Source: Tenrec ecaudatus
Taxonomy: Eukaryota > Chordata > Mammalia > Afrosoricida > Tenrecidae
DNA length: 64,000 bases
Direction of reading: 5' to 3'
Assembly: GCF_050624435.1 (NCBI RefSeq)
Contig: NC_134545.1
Span: 85,340,063-85,404,062 of the forward strand
A program made the translations under genes and the position numbers. Each line of letters begins with the position of its first letter. Positions within the stretch are counted from its first letter, which is position 1. The notes under the pieces are model-generated. The model was not told the DNA's origin, did not search any database, and saw only the letters and a list, made by a program, of their open reading frames with translations. Shown here piece after piece: positions 20,666 to 30,740 of the stretch.

Positions 20666-21394
20666 TTCTCTGTCTTTGTTTTGATCCCTCAAAAATTCAG
20701 TGAATGATGGGGATGAAAAACACAAAACGGTACCCCATTGCTTACCAAAAATACTCAAAGCTTCTCATCCAGATTCTGGAGACACCCCCATTGCTGAGGA
20801 CTCAGAAGGTCTGTTCATTTCTCCCCAGTGTGGAAGGCTGGGCTCAGATGGAGGAATGTGCCGCCTGGGGTCCATGGAACTTTAAAATCCCCCAGAGGTG
20901 TTAGAGGGTCCGCAGAGGCTTTATGTGGATTTTTGAATAGAGATATGCTCTTTGAAGCCTTAATAAAAGCATGTATGTTCACCGAAATGTTACAAACTGA
21001 GTTTTAGTACATTAGAAGTTAGCATGGTAAGTGTATATTAATAGGCATATGTTCTTCTAGTAAGATACAAAGTTAAATGTTGAGACTTCATAATTATACT
21101 ATAAAATATGTCATATTACACATGGGGTTTGTTTTAAAATGGGGATTGTCCATTTTTTTAAAGTTATGAAACCATTAGTAAAGTGATAGAAATCCCAAAG
21201 ACCCGTGTCCTAGTCCCCCAGATGGTATCTCTTTTCCCAAGTTTCACAACTGCTTTGGGACTCTGTGTCCTCATATCTATCTGCCCTACAGGGTGGACAA
21301 CAGGCTTCAATAAAAGAACATAGGAGGAATTGCCAGGCATTGTGCCTGACAGGACTTTGGGAACATTAAAAGCTCGTGGACTCTAGCCTGGCTA
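20666..21394. other. No recognised feature
   Basis: AT-rich from 20900 to 21180 (for example CATATGTTCTTCTAGTAAG) with a T8 run at 21153. Possibly an old LINE remnant, but no diagnostic block was seen. Confidence 0.35.
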
Positions 21395-21645
21395 AGAGTT
21401 TGCATATGTTACTGCATTTCACCCTTGCAACACCCCCAAAGTCAGTTTACTGACAGTTTAACTCCAAGGTTTAGGGTGATTAAGTAATTGCCCAAGGTTA
21501 CAAAGCCATCAGCAGTTGAAGTTGAACTTGGGATCCAGGCTGCTAGAGTCTACGATGCTAAAACTATTGAGCACTTAGACTGTGTCAGACATTCTTCTAA
21601 GACCTTTCACATGCTTTAATCCATCAAATCCTCACACAGATTGCT
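21395..21645 (-). repeat. Two MIR fragments
   Basis: 21395-21555 carries GGTGATTAAGTAATTGCCCA, AGGTTACAAAGCCATCAGCA and TGAACTTGGGATCCAGGC. 21565-21645 repeats the proximal part: TGAGCACTTAGACTGTGTCA and GCTTTAATCCATCAAATCCT. Both are antisense. Confidence 0.7.
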
Positions 21646-21689
21646 GGCTCTGCTCCTTCCATCCCACAAGTCCCGTGCGAGGCGACTTT

Positions 21690-22125
21690 GCCAGCCTTGA
21701 ACTCTGGTCCAGCCAAGCGATTTGTCTGACCAATGAAACACAACAGAAAGAACTGTCATTCCTAGGCTTCGGCCTTACGGACCTTGCAGCTCCAATGGTC
21801 ACCTCCTTTGAAACCAACTGGAGAGGTCAGTGGAGGGAGAACGGCCTTGGTACACGGAGGAGGACCACGGCTTCTCAGCCACAACCGAGAGCAGCTGTTA
21901 AACTTGTGAGTGAGGCCATCCTGGACAGTCGGATCTCAGCTGAGTCCCTAGATTAGTTCCAGGAGTGAACAGAAACAGCACCCCGCAGTGCAGAAGAACT
22001 GCCCGGTTTAGCCCAGCCAACCCACAAAATCATCCCCAAATAATAAATCATTATCGTTTCTAGCCACTAAGATCTCTCTGGTGTGGTTTGTCAGACAGCA
22101 ACAGTAACCGAAATAAATCAAGTGT
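21690..22125 (+). mobile_element. MLT1-type (ERVL-MaLR) LTR remnant
   Basis: The downstream part is diagnostic: GAGTGAGGCCATCCTGGACA, GTGCAGAAGAACTGCCCGG, AATAATAAATCATTATCGTT and TCTAGCCACTAAGATCTCTC, resembling the MLT1 end TTTAAGCCACTAAGTTT and the following GGTTTGT..CAGCA. Ancient, with many substitutions. Confidence 0.65.
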
Positions 22126-22129
22126 GTGC

Positions 22130-22272
22130 TTCTCATTCTTCACTTTCCAAGTGGAAAAACAAAGGCATAGAGGAGTAACTGGCTTGCCTAAAACTAGACA
22201 ATAAATAGGTGGCCAGGCTGGGGCTCAAGCTGAGGTATTCTGGCTCCTGAGACCATATGCCTAACCATTAGG
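22130..22272 (-). repeat. MIR SINE fragment
   Basis: GGCATAGAGGAGTAACTGGC, TTGCCTAAAACTAGACAATA and CCATATGCCTAACCATTAGG fit the antisense MIR. The OC1-like element interrupts or follows it. Confidence 0.6.
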
Positions 22273-22275
22273 GCC

Positions 22276-22502
22276 CAGGGGTCCTCAAACTTTTTAAATC
22301 GGTGGCCAGTACACTGTCCCTCAAACCTATTGGAGGGCCGGACTATAGTTCAAAACAAGACAAACTATGAACACATTCCTATGCACACTGCACATATCTT
22401 ATTTTGAAGTAAAAATTTAAAAGTGGGTAAAACACCCGGTAGGCCGGATAAATGTCCTCGGCGGGCCGCAGTGGCCCGCGGGCCCTAGTTTGAGGATGCC
22501 TG
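22276..22502 (+). mobile_element. OC1-like hAT (Charlie-group) non-autonomous transposon
   Basis: 227 bp between CAGGGGTCCTCAAACTTTTT and AGTTTGAGGATGCCTG. Internal blocks are GGGCCGGACTATAGTTCAAA, TATGCACACTGCACATATCT, TAGGCCGGATAAATGTCCTC and GGCCCGCGGGCC. Flanks CATTAGGG and CATTAGCA agree at 6 of 8 positions, allowing for a two-base offset on the left. The termini resemble the OposCharlie1 (OC1) family, another hAT reported as horizontally transferred; the exact family is not certain. Confidence 0.75.
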
Positions 22503-22519
22503 CATTAGCAATGCAGGTT

Positions 22520-22950
22520 TTTAGGGTAAGCTGAAACATTGCTCCTCAGAGACACCCACATCCTAATCCCTGGAATTTATGGACATATAACATTGAAAGG
22601 AACAAGATGTGCTTGTGTCAAAGATCTTGAGATGGATAGATTGCCCTGAGTTCTCATTTGGGTCCATGTCCACAGAAGAAGCCTTATAAGGAAGAGGCAA
22701 GAGGGTCAGAGAAAAAAGCCATGTGCTGATGGAAGTAGAGGTAGAGAAGGCCAAGTGAGCTGGGTCAGGAGCCAAGGACTGCGGACCGCCTCCAGACGTG
22801 GAAAAGGCAAGGGAACGGATTCTACTCCAGAGACCCCAAAAGGCAATTGCCCTGCTAGCTAACACCGTTACCTCAGTAAGACTGATTCTGGCCTTCTGGT
22901 CTCCAGAAAGGTAAGGTGATACATTTGTATCATTTAAGCAATGAAGTTAA
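22520..22950 (+). mobile_element. MLT1/MST-type MaLR LTR remnant
   Basis: CACCCACATCCTAATCCCTG, GAATTTATGGACATATAACA, GATCTTGAGATGGATAGATT, CAGAAGAAGCCTTATAAGGA, GACGTGGAAAAGGCAAGGGA and ACAGGATTCT-like GGATTCTACTCCAGAGACC are typical MaLR LTR blocks. Confidence 0.75.
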
Positions 22951-22969
22951 TGATCATGTAATGTTTCTC

Positions 22970-23205
22970 TTCCCACTGGTTCCAGCCAAGCCAGTCTCCC
23001 TGTCATATTTGGTACATTCCCCCCTCTGATCTTCTCAGGTTCTTGACAATCTCTTCCTTCCATCAACTTCTTTCACTCCAACCCATCTCTTCCAAGGAGT
23101 CTTCTCTGGACACCCTAGCGCACAGCACTCTGACCTGGCTCTACATCACTTGATGTCGCACCTTCTTACTCAGCACTTACTCATATCAGTGCTAATGTGC
23201 TGGCG
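22970..23205 (+). repeat. L2 LINE 3' fragment
   Basis: TCTTCCAAGGAGTCTTCTCT, GGACACCCTAGCGCACAGCA, CTACATCACTTGATGTCGCA and TTACTCAGCACTTACTCATA match the sense L2 3' region. Confidence 0.6.
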
Positions 23206-23254
23206 GGCGGCCCAGTGACATTTTTATGAGCGTGAGTCATCGGAACAAAGGACA

Positions 23255-23460
23255 TCAGGTTGGAGAGGTCCTTAGAGAATCTATCCCTTCATTTTATGAA
23301 TGACGAAACTGAGTCACAGGGAAGGGAAGCACGCCACATAGCCAAGGTCACATAAACAGGTTTTCTGACTCCAACTCCGCAAGTTCATTCACTCAGCAAG
23401 GACATAAGCAGCCTCCACCATGGTGCCAGCGCTGAGCTAGGTGCTGGGGAAAATCCTGGA
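23255..23460 (-). repeat. MIR SINE
   Basis: TTCATTTTATGAATGACGAA, ACTGAGTCACAGGGAAGGGA and AGCCAAGGTCACATAAACAG are the antisense MIR core. Confidence 0.65.
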
Positions 23461-23905
23461 CAACTGTAAGCAGATCAGGTCTCTCCTCTCATAGGGTTCT
23501 TGACTGGAGAGAGAGAGAGAGAGAGAGGTGTTGACGCCGTAATCACATGGCTATATAATACACACCCTCCTGAGTCTTACAAAGAGAGTCCCATACAGTC
23601 AGCTGCGGACGTGCAAAACAATAGGGACTTCTCAATTGGAAAGCCAAGGAAACCTTCCTGGAGGACATAATCATGAGGCTGAGATATAAATCCTGATGAG
23701 TTAGGATAACTAGCTCTTTTCAGGAGTGGAAGGAGGAGAAAGGGGTGTTAGGAAGCGGGAATCGTCTGATGAGAGTGCAGACCACATGATCCCGTTGACA
23801 CGATGCTCAAGCCAAGGTCAACCGGACCTCCAGCAACCCATGTCCTCACAGCGGTTACCTGGGAGGAGATAACGAGCAATGAAGGGGACAAGGGAATGTT
23901 GTGGG

Positions 23906-23908
<3 letters not shown>

Positions 23909-23957
<49 letters not shown>
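23909..23957 (+). repeat. (CT)n microsatellite
   Basis: About 24 perfect CT units. A short (GA)n run lies at 23509-23527 and a poly-A at 24038-24052. Frames across it give artificial Ser-Leu or Glu-Arg repeats. Confidence 0.95.
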
Positions 23958-23960
<3 letters not shown>

Positions 23961-24399
23961 GGTGATGGCATGTGTAGAAGCTCGTGTTGCATCCTCAGGA
24001 TTAGTGTTCTTTGCTATGTGTATGGTCTTGCCAAACCAAAAAAAAAAAAAAAGGAAATAAGAGTACCATTTCACTGTCCTGAGAGGGAGTTCCCAAATTC
24101 TAAATAGTTTGTGCATCCACTAAGAAGCGCACCTCAGGATCTTTCCAGCCTCCTGAACCAGCTTCCTGCTGAGTTTGGGTGTCACCACCAGGCACCAAAT
24201 CACAGTTTCTAACACCCCCCCCACACACCATCTTGTCCGCTGCCACCCCTTCCTAAAGCCCTCCTCACACAGCTTTCTGAAACACCAAATACAAACAGTC
24301 TTCTGGTGCGTCATCAAGATGGGCCCATGGCTCTCCCCCCCACTGGCATTCCTCCTGATGTCCACATTACACGGCAAAAGAGAGATGATCCCGGTAGGC

Positions 24400-24822
24400 C
24401 TTGCCTGTTCTTGAAAAGCAGAGCGTTGCCCCTGGCTTGCGGCAGAGAGCTACAAAGCAGAGAAATAACGAGCAGTTGCCGCTGGCTTTGAGGATGGCGC
24501 TCGGATGCACCAACCAGAGCGTGGTTTCAGGAACTGAGAGCAACTCCCAGTTGACAGCCAGCAAGGAAACAGGGATCGATCTCATTCCTGCAACAGCACG
24601 AAGCTGCATTCTGTCTAAAGCAAGAGTGAGCATGGAGGTGGCCAGTTGAGAGCCCAGCCCAGCTGCCACCTTGCTTTTCAGCCTTGTAGGAATAAGCAGA
24701 GGGACCAGCCAAGCCTGGCCAGACTTCTGACCTGGAGGACTGAGAGATCACAAATGCAGCTTTTGCTTTAAGCCCCGGTGTCTGTGGCCAGTGGCTACAG
24801 CATCCCTAGAAAACTGATGCAT
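24400..24822 (+). mobile_element. MaLR LTR-like remnant
   Basis: GGCCAGACTTCTGACCTGGA, GGACTGAGAGATCACAAATG, TTTGCTTTAAGCCCCGGTGT and CATCCCTAGAAAACTGATGC match the 3' end of MLT1/MST LTRs (the pattern being TTTTAAGCCACC..GCTACAGCA..AAACTAATAC). The 5' part is diverged. Confidence 0.55.
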
Positions 24823-24839
24823 ATCTTCAATCCCATCTG

Positions 24840-25065
24840 TTCTCGGTGACATTCGCATCCATCCCTCCTGCCCATTCCTTTGGCCTACCATAGTTCAGCA
24901 CCCCCTGACCTCACTTCTGCCCAAGTGAAAGATTCACCTCGGGCCTCTCTCTCCAAACCCATCGATCCTGATCACTGCCACCCGATTAATTTTCTCAAGT
25001 CACGGCCCTGATCACATCCCTCTCCTGATCAAAATGCTTCCCTGGCAGAGTAGTTGGTGATTATA
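24840..25065 (+). repeat. L2 LINE fragment
   Basis: CTGATCACTGCCACCCGATT, AAGTCACGGCCCTGATCACA, TCCCTCTCCTGATCAAAATG and CTTCCCTGGC follow the sense L2 pattern CTGATCATGTCACTCCCCTGCTC. Confidence 0.55.
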
Positions 25066-25337
25066 TCTCAGAGCCACAAGGAAGGGGGTGGAAGCCCAGG
25101 CACACCTTCTAGTAGTAGGTGACCCAGAATCAAGTTGTCCATCAAGAAATTGGGAGTTAATTATACCACCCTTGTAGGAAAGTTGTAAGAATGTAATGAG
25201 ATGCGCATGCAGGAAAACAGGGAGCACAGCCTGGCGCTGGGAAGTGTTCTACTTGGTGGTGAATGGTGGCTGTTTGAGGGAGGCACTTGCTTACACTCCT
25301 CAACCTGGCCTGGCAGATCTTCTCCATAGGCTGCACA

Positions 25338-25351
25338 CGTGCGCACGTGCG

Positions 25352-25385
<34 letters not shown>
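25338..25385 (+). repeat. Alternating purine-pyrimidine tract ending in (CA)n
   Basis: CACGTGCGCACGTGCGCACG followed by about 16 CA units: 48 bp of uninterrupted purine/pyrimidine alternation with a CG-containing end, a sequence class able to adopt Z-DNA. Confidence 0.9.
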
Positions 25386-25386
<1 letters not shown>

Positions 25387-25534
25387 CTCCAGTTTTTTCT
25401 TTCACTTTCCTGTGAATTCTAGCCTGTCCCCTCCATCTCTAGGACTCCTCCTCTCAACCACGTATCTATCACCTTCTACGTCCTACTGATTTTCTGAAGG
25501 ACCTACATGCTCCCACTCTCTGTAGCCAGCAGAA

Positions 25535-25830
25535 GCTCCTAAAGACCCAAGCAAGCCCAATCATGTCACTGAAGGCTTCCATGGCTCTCCCGTTGCTCTC
25601 AAGACAAGATCCACCAGTTTACACACAGCCAGAGGGACCTTAATACCCGACCTGCTGGTGTCTCCAGCCCTGTCCCTTTGTTCTCTGCACTTATCCCACA
25701 TGTGTGCCAGGCTCTCTCCTGCCACTAAGCCTTGTTTCCATCTTGCTGTTCCCTCTGCCTGGAACTCTTCCCTTCCCTCTTTGTCTGCTGGACTTCCCTC
25801 TTCATCCTTCCAGTCTTTGTTTAATCCACT
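25535..25830 (+). repeat. L2 LINE 3' fragment
   Basis: CCAATCATGTCACTGAAGGC, TTCCATGGCTCTCCCGTTGC, AAGACAAGATCCACCAG, CTTATCCCACATGTGTGCCA, CTTGCTGTTCCCTCTGCCTG and GAACTCTTCCCTTCCCT: a clear sense L2. Confidence 0.85.
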
Positions 25831-26039
25831 GGGGGTAGGGGGGGGGATCCTCCCACAGTCGTTCCCTGGCCCCGTGACCAGGTGACCTCCCTCTACTGGG
25901 GAGTTTCCGAGGACCCAGATGGTCCTTTATAAACCTTTGCATGGGAGTGATACACCTCTTTGGAAGTGGATTGAATTGTCCTAGCGCCACGAGAACAAGG
26001 GAACACTGCATGGCTTAAGGTCAGGAAAGGTGTGTGACA

Positions 26040-26810
26040 GAGTTGTGTCCGTTCACCAGACTCTATCAATCTGCATATTGAGCATGTAGTCAGAGAAGCT
26101 GGCTTATATGAAGAAGAATGCTGCATCGGGAAGGCTGGTGAACAACCTATGATCTGCGGACAACACGATCTTGCTTGCCGAAAGTGAGGACTTAGAGCCT
26201 CTGGTACGGATTGCAACTCAATGTACAGAACACAAAATTCCTCACAATGGCACCAGTGGGCAACTTCAGGATAAGCAGATTCTACTTGCTTGCATTCAAG
26301 GCTCATGGAAGCAGCAGGCAAGAGATCAAACAATGCATTAAACTGGGTAAATGTGCCACACAAGACCTTTTCCAGGTGTTGGAAAGCAAGGTTGTTACTT
26401 TAAGAACTAAGGTCTGCCTGACCCAAGCCATGGTATTCTCCAGCACCTCAAACGCCTGCGAAAGTGGGGCACTGAACAAGGAAGACCAAGAAAAATCAAT
26501 GCCTTTGAACTATGGTGTTGGCAAAGAGTATTAGAAGTACCATCGACTGCCCAGAAAACAAACAAGTCTGTCCTGGAAGAAGTGCAACCAGAATGCTGCT
26601 TGGAGGTAAGGTGGGTGAGACTCCGTTCCACTTACTTTGAACTTGCCATCAGGCAAGCTCAGGCATGGAGGGAGGGTCAGTGGCAAAATGGAAGGCCCTC
26701 TGTGAGATGGGTGGACAGCGGCTTTAAAGATGGGCTCAAGCCTCAGAGCAAGGGCAAGGCTGGTGCAGACCGGGTGGTGTTTCATTCTGTTGCACATGAG
26801 CCCCTCTGAG
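26040..26810 (+). mobile_element. RTE (BovB-like) LINE, reverse-transcriptase C-terminal fragment
   Basis: Longest RTE remnant here. ATCAATCTGCATATTGAGCA and AGAGAAGCTGGCTTATATG lead into a fragment decoding LNVQNTKFLTMAP, the motif following the palm domain of RTE enzymes (commonly LKLNxxKTK). The stretch ends with CAGACCGGGTGGTGTTTCAT and TCTGTTGCACATGAG, the RTE 3' end. Several frameshifts and stops make it a fossil. Its 3' end matches the smaller copies at 0.5, 39.5 and 43.1 kb. Confidence 0.8.
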
Positions 26811-27194
26811 CCGGAAGGGCCTGGAGGGCACCTAAGGACAGTGATGAGCTCCTGGCAGGAGGGGCTGTCTGTTTCCATCAGCATATGTTCAGGGCAGCAC
26901 ACAGTGTCTGGCCTGCAATCTATGCTCCATGAATGCCTGTGAACCGAATGAATGAAATAAGTCCTAGGACTTCGGTCAACTGAACGCTATCATTTTTCCC
27001 AGCGGCCTTTTCTGGTCTCCATACCTTTGCGCACTTGCATTTCTTCACCTGATATGCCCTCTAGCCAACCCTATTTGTCGTCCACTCCAACCAGCTTTTG
27101 GGTTTCTCCCAAATCCTCTTGAGCCTGCGGTGGCTTCTTTCTCTGTCCCTGCCCCACCACCAAGAGCATAAAAAACTAACAAACAAACAAACAA

Positions 27195-27390
27195 AGAAAA
27201 TTCCAGTTGTGATGAAATGGATCCAAACTAATGGCAACGCCCTGTGTGGGGAGGACAACTGTGCGCCACAGGGTGCTCACTGGCTTGTTTCTCAGAATCA
27301 GGTTGCCAGGCTTTTCTTCCTGGGCACCTCTGGGGTGGACTTGAACCATCAACCTGTCAGGCAGCAGTGAGGCTGTTAACCATTCTATGC
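27195..27390 (+). mobile_element. AfroSINE, older subfamily
   Basis: GATGAAATGGATCCAAACTA, ATGGCAACGCCCTGTGTGGG, GCCACAGGGTGCTCACTGGC, GGTTGCCAGGCTTTTCTTCC, TGGACTTGAACCATCAACCT and GAGGCTGTTAACCATTC: the variant with a CCAGGCCTTTCTTCC block, also seen in elephant. Confidence 0.75.
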
Positions 27391-27559
27391 CATTGGTATA
27401 TCTTCCCGATGATAAAAAGGAGGTGTGTATATTATAAAAACACAGACAACATCGAAAACGTGTAAGAAAAACAAACCAATGGAAAGTACCACTGCTCAGA
27501 GAAAGCTGCTGCTTTTATTGTAGAGAATTCCCATCCATTTCCCCACGGGTGAATATGAA

Positions 27560-27728
27560 CATCTTTTTAAACCCTCACCAAATCAGTGAGGTTCCCATTG
27601 TTCTTCTTAGTTTATAGAAAATAAACAAAAGACTCAGACACTTTCCGCAGACTACTCAAAATCACAGAAAGATAAGGTACAAGGCTGAGGCTCAAACCTC
27701 TGACCCAGAGCCCCTGCCACTCTACAAC
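27560..27728 (-). repeat. MIR SINE
   Basis: ACCCTCACCAAATCAGTGAG, AAAAGACTCAGACACTTTCC, CTCAAAATCACAGAAAGATA and GGCTGAGGCTCAAACCTCTG match antisense MIR. Confidence 0.6.
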
Positions 27729-28269
27729 CCACCCCTTGTCTTTCTACATCTCTAAGTCCTGCCACATTTCTGCCCTCTCACCCTCAAACCCAAAGCCCAA
27801 ACTCCCTCTTATATACAAAGACCCTCTAGCCCTGCAATTCCGCTGCGAGGGCAGTTCCCTAGACATTTTCCTTACAGCAGCAGACAACGGGCGGCCACCT
27901 CAAAAGCTTACCTATTGCCATTGATTGACTCACTGGAGCCTAATAGTACATCCTCACCACGGAAGGCCACATCGTCATTAAAAAGGACAGGAGAGAGAGC
28001 TCCTTTGGGGATTCCTCTAGAACAAACTCTTAACTATTTTGTTAAGTGGAAAAACAGGATGCAGAACCATGTGCATAATTTGCTGTCATTGGGGAAGGTG
28101 GAGAATATTTCTACAATGATACTCCCTCCCCCATAAAAAACAAAACAAAAAAAGCCCCGCCAATAGTTGTTCCTGGAAAAAGGGATTCAGAAAATGAAAG
28201 TATAGAGCAAGTGGGACTTCGTTTTCATTCTATATCCTAGTGCAATAGTTACATTTTTACCACATGCCA

Positions 28270-28495
28270 TCAATTTAATAAGTAAAAGAGCAAAAACTAG
28301 AAATTATCAAGGGTTCGTGAGGGAGGATGGGGGATGGGAAATGAGCTGATACCAAGGGCTCAAGTAGAAAGAAAATGTTTTGAAAATGATGATGGCAATG
28401 GATGTACAAATGTGCTTGACACAATTGATGGATGGATAGATGAATTGTGATAAGAGCTGTAAGAGCCTCCAATAAAATGATTTTTTAAGAGCAAT
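28270..28495 (+). mobile_element. L1-type 3' end
   Basis: AAATTATCAAGGGTTCGTGA, GAAAATGATGATGGCAATGG, ACAAATGTGCTTGACACAAT and GTGATAAGAGCTGTAAGAGC, then CCAATAAAATGATTTTTTAA. It belongs to the older GCTTGACACAATGGATGG-type variant, like the copy at 190-420. Confidence 0.8.
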
Positions 28496-28654
28496 AACAA
28501 AAGCTTCCAGCATCTCGCTGAGTCCATGTTTAAGTGTATGTGTGTCCCCATGTGGCCTACTCTCAGGCCTTACATGCATTTATGGCTCTATACTTCCCAG
28601 CTTTAGAGATGGAAGACCTTGACTTACAGGATTCCTCGGTGCCCTGGAGCTAAA

Positions 28655-28745
28655 AGGACTTGCATGCTAGCCTTAGTTCAGCATTCGCTAGTGCTGGAAC
28701 CTTGGACAAGTCTTGGTCTCTCTGAAGGTAGATTCTTGCTCCCTA
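28655..28745 (+). repeat. MIR-like fragment
   Basis: TAGTGCTGGAACCTTGGACA and AGTCTTGGTCTCTCTGAAGG match the sense MIR pattern CTGTGTGACCTTGGGCAAGT..CTCTCTGAGCC. Confidence 0.5.
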
Positions 28746-28749
28746 TCAG

Positions 28750-29035
28750 CAGGTAGAGTTCTCAGTCCCCTATCTTCCTGCAGTCTGTCTCTTCTCTCAT
28801 CTATCTTGGTGATGCCCACCTATCCTTCAAGTCTCAGCTTCAATGTCATCTCCAAAGGAAGACCTCCTAGATCTCGAAGTCTACGTCCCGTCCCTTTGCT
28901 ATGGGTTCCTCTATCATGCTTTGTTGGAATGGTCTGTTCGAAGTCTACCTCCCTAGCTGACTGAGCACCACACCTGGCTCATCACACCTAGTACCGTGCT
29001 GAGCACGAGGGAGGGGCTCAGTAAATGTCTGCTCT
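28750..29035 (+). repeat. L2 LINE 3' end
   Basis: CACCTATCCTTCAAGTCTCA, GCTTCAATGTCATCTCCAAA, GGAAGACCTCCTAGATCTCG, ACTGAGCACCACACCTGGCT and GGCTCAGTAAATGTCTGC: the canonical L2 3' end in sense. Confidence 0.85.
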
Positions 29036-29454
29036 GACGTCTGCTTGTCCAGACTCCTTGTCCCACAGGGCCTGCCTCTTGGTGGTTATTAGCAGCCCCC
29101 CTGGCCACTCGGGAATGAGGGTTGTCACCAAGAGCGCCAGCCCCTCCGTTCTCATTCTCCCAAAGCCCCTCATCTCAGTTGGAGCCTCAGAACCTGAGAT
29201 CTTCTCCATCAGCACATCCACGAGTCTCTCCAGTTTCAAAAGCAAGTTCCTGCAGGTTCTACCCCAGTCTAGGCCTCTCCTTCTGGACAAGGCTTCACCC
29301 AGGCCAAGCCAAGACCTTAGTCCTGCTTCCTGCCCACAGCCCAGCCTGAGAAATCGGTGGCCTGGCCCAGCCCAGCCTGGAGGCCCGGCCCATCAATCGT
29401 GTTCCCAGGGGTACAAACCAATTTCTCTTGCTTTCCCTCGCCCTTCTCCCTGGC

Positions 29455-29745
29455 GGAGCCTGGAGGAGCCTTCAATCGCATTAATCCCAGCCTGGCGGCG
29501 GTGACGAAGACAGATTTCAGCACCAAACGATCCATTTGTATCTCTCGTGCACTCACTTGGTTTTTTTCTTTTTTTTTTTTTCTGCACGGATGTTCAAAAT
29601 ATCATGAAAAAGGCGTTAGTCGGGGGCTGTGGCGCAGCGAAATAATAGAGTGATCCGGCAATGCGCTCCTGACCTTGCAGGACAGCTAATCCATCCGCAC
29701 ATCTATCTTAATTATTCCCGGTTACAAAAGAGAAACTCTACCATC
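29455..29745. promoter_or_regulatory. Candidate conserved non-coding element
   Basis: GGAGCCTTCAATCGCATTAA, TCCCAGCCTGGCGGCGGTGA, CACCAAACGATCCATTTGTA, CAAAATATCATGAAAAAGGC, CTGTGGCGCAGCGAAATAAT, GGACAGCTAATCCATCCGCA and CTTAATTATTCCCGGTTACA. CpG retention plus homeodomain-type cores (TAATCC, TTAATTA), split by a poly-T run at 29561-29580, fits a developmental enhancer. Confidence 0.55.
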
Positions 29746-30032
29746 CATTCATTCCGGGCTGGCAATTCCATTTTCCACCCCCACTCAGGCCCCATCCTTT
29801 CTCCACCATTCCCTTGCCCAGATAGGCCCATTCACCACCTCGGCTACAGCAGTCTCTCCAGGCAGCCCTGTTTGGCCAGGCCTGAACCCCATCAGAGACT
29901 GGACCCCCCAGGAGCACCACCCTGGCCCTAGTCTCCTGCTCCCTGAGACTACAGGCAAGTATCCATGGGAGAAAGTCCAGTTACCAACAGGAGGACGGCT
30001 CAGCAGGGATGCACACACTCATCCAAGGGCTC

Positions 30033-30161
30033 TACACACACACACACACACACACTCTCACACACACTCACACACACACTCACACACACTCTCACACACA
30101 CTCACACACTCACACACACAGTCACACACAGTCACACACACACTCACACACACACACACAG
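30033..30161 (+). repeat. Interrupted (CA)n array with ACACTC units
   Basis: 129 bp of CA repeat broken by TC and GT variants, giving ACACACTCACAC and CAGTCACACA higher-order units of 8-16 bp. Confidence 0.95.
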
Positions 30162-30574
30162 AGAAACCCTCACAAAAGCAGCTATAGACTCCCAATCTCT
30201 TCTAGACTTTGACCTTCAGTGACCCTGGCACCCAGATACTAGCAGGCAGGCTCATCCACTCCCCACTCTATACTAGGCCATCTAAGGATTCTGCTGCTCT
30301 CGCACTATCACTGACTAATGCAAAGATGGGTGTGGATGTCTGAGTCTGCCAGCCTCCCATTCCCAAAGCCAAAGACCCCACCCACTGCATCCCCCCCAGG
30401 CCAACTCATCAGTAGTCAATTCAACCTAAGCAGGGCAATGCCAAAGGGACTGGCCAGGAATGGGAGAAGAGGAGGAAGTAGGGAAGGGCAAGGGCTTGAG
30501 TCGAAAACTGGCAAGGGAGAGCAAAAGGAGTAGGGAAGGGGGCGTGGTGGGTGGTGTGGTGAGAAGTGTGTTTG

Positions 30575-30740
30575 TGTAACACCACCCCAGTTAATTGCAC
30601 CAGATTCAATTTGGGGACGCCTGTGCCAGTCTCTAAAGCCCTTTCTAATTCTTCCCCTTAATGTATGATTTTCAGATCCTTCATCCTAATGATTTTAATG
30701 CCATCAGCAAAACTAGGCATGTAATTGTCTTGGCTCTGTG
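30575..30740. promoter_or_regulatory. Candidate conserved non-coding element
   Basis: CCCCAGTTAATTGCACCAGA, TTCAATTTGGGGACGCCTGT, AAAGCCCTTTCTAATTCTTC, CATCCTAATGATTTTAATGC and AGGCATGTAATTGTCTTGGC: five TAAT cores in about 150 bp of otherwise GC-moderate single-copy-looking DNA. Confidence 0.45.

Noticed and set aside
26040..26810. Functional reverse transcriptase gene
   Set aside because: Frameshifts and stops throughout; only short in-frame motifs survive.
30033..30161. CRISPR-like regularly spaced repeat
   Set aside because: The ACACACTC units are simple CA-repeat variants in mammalian DNA, without unique spacers.
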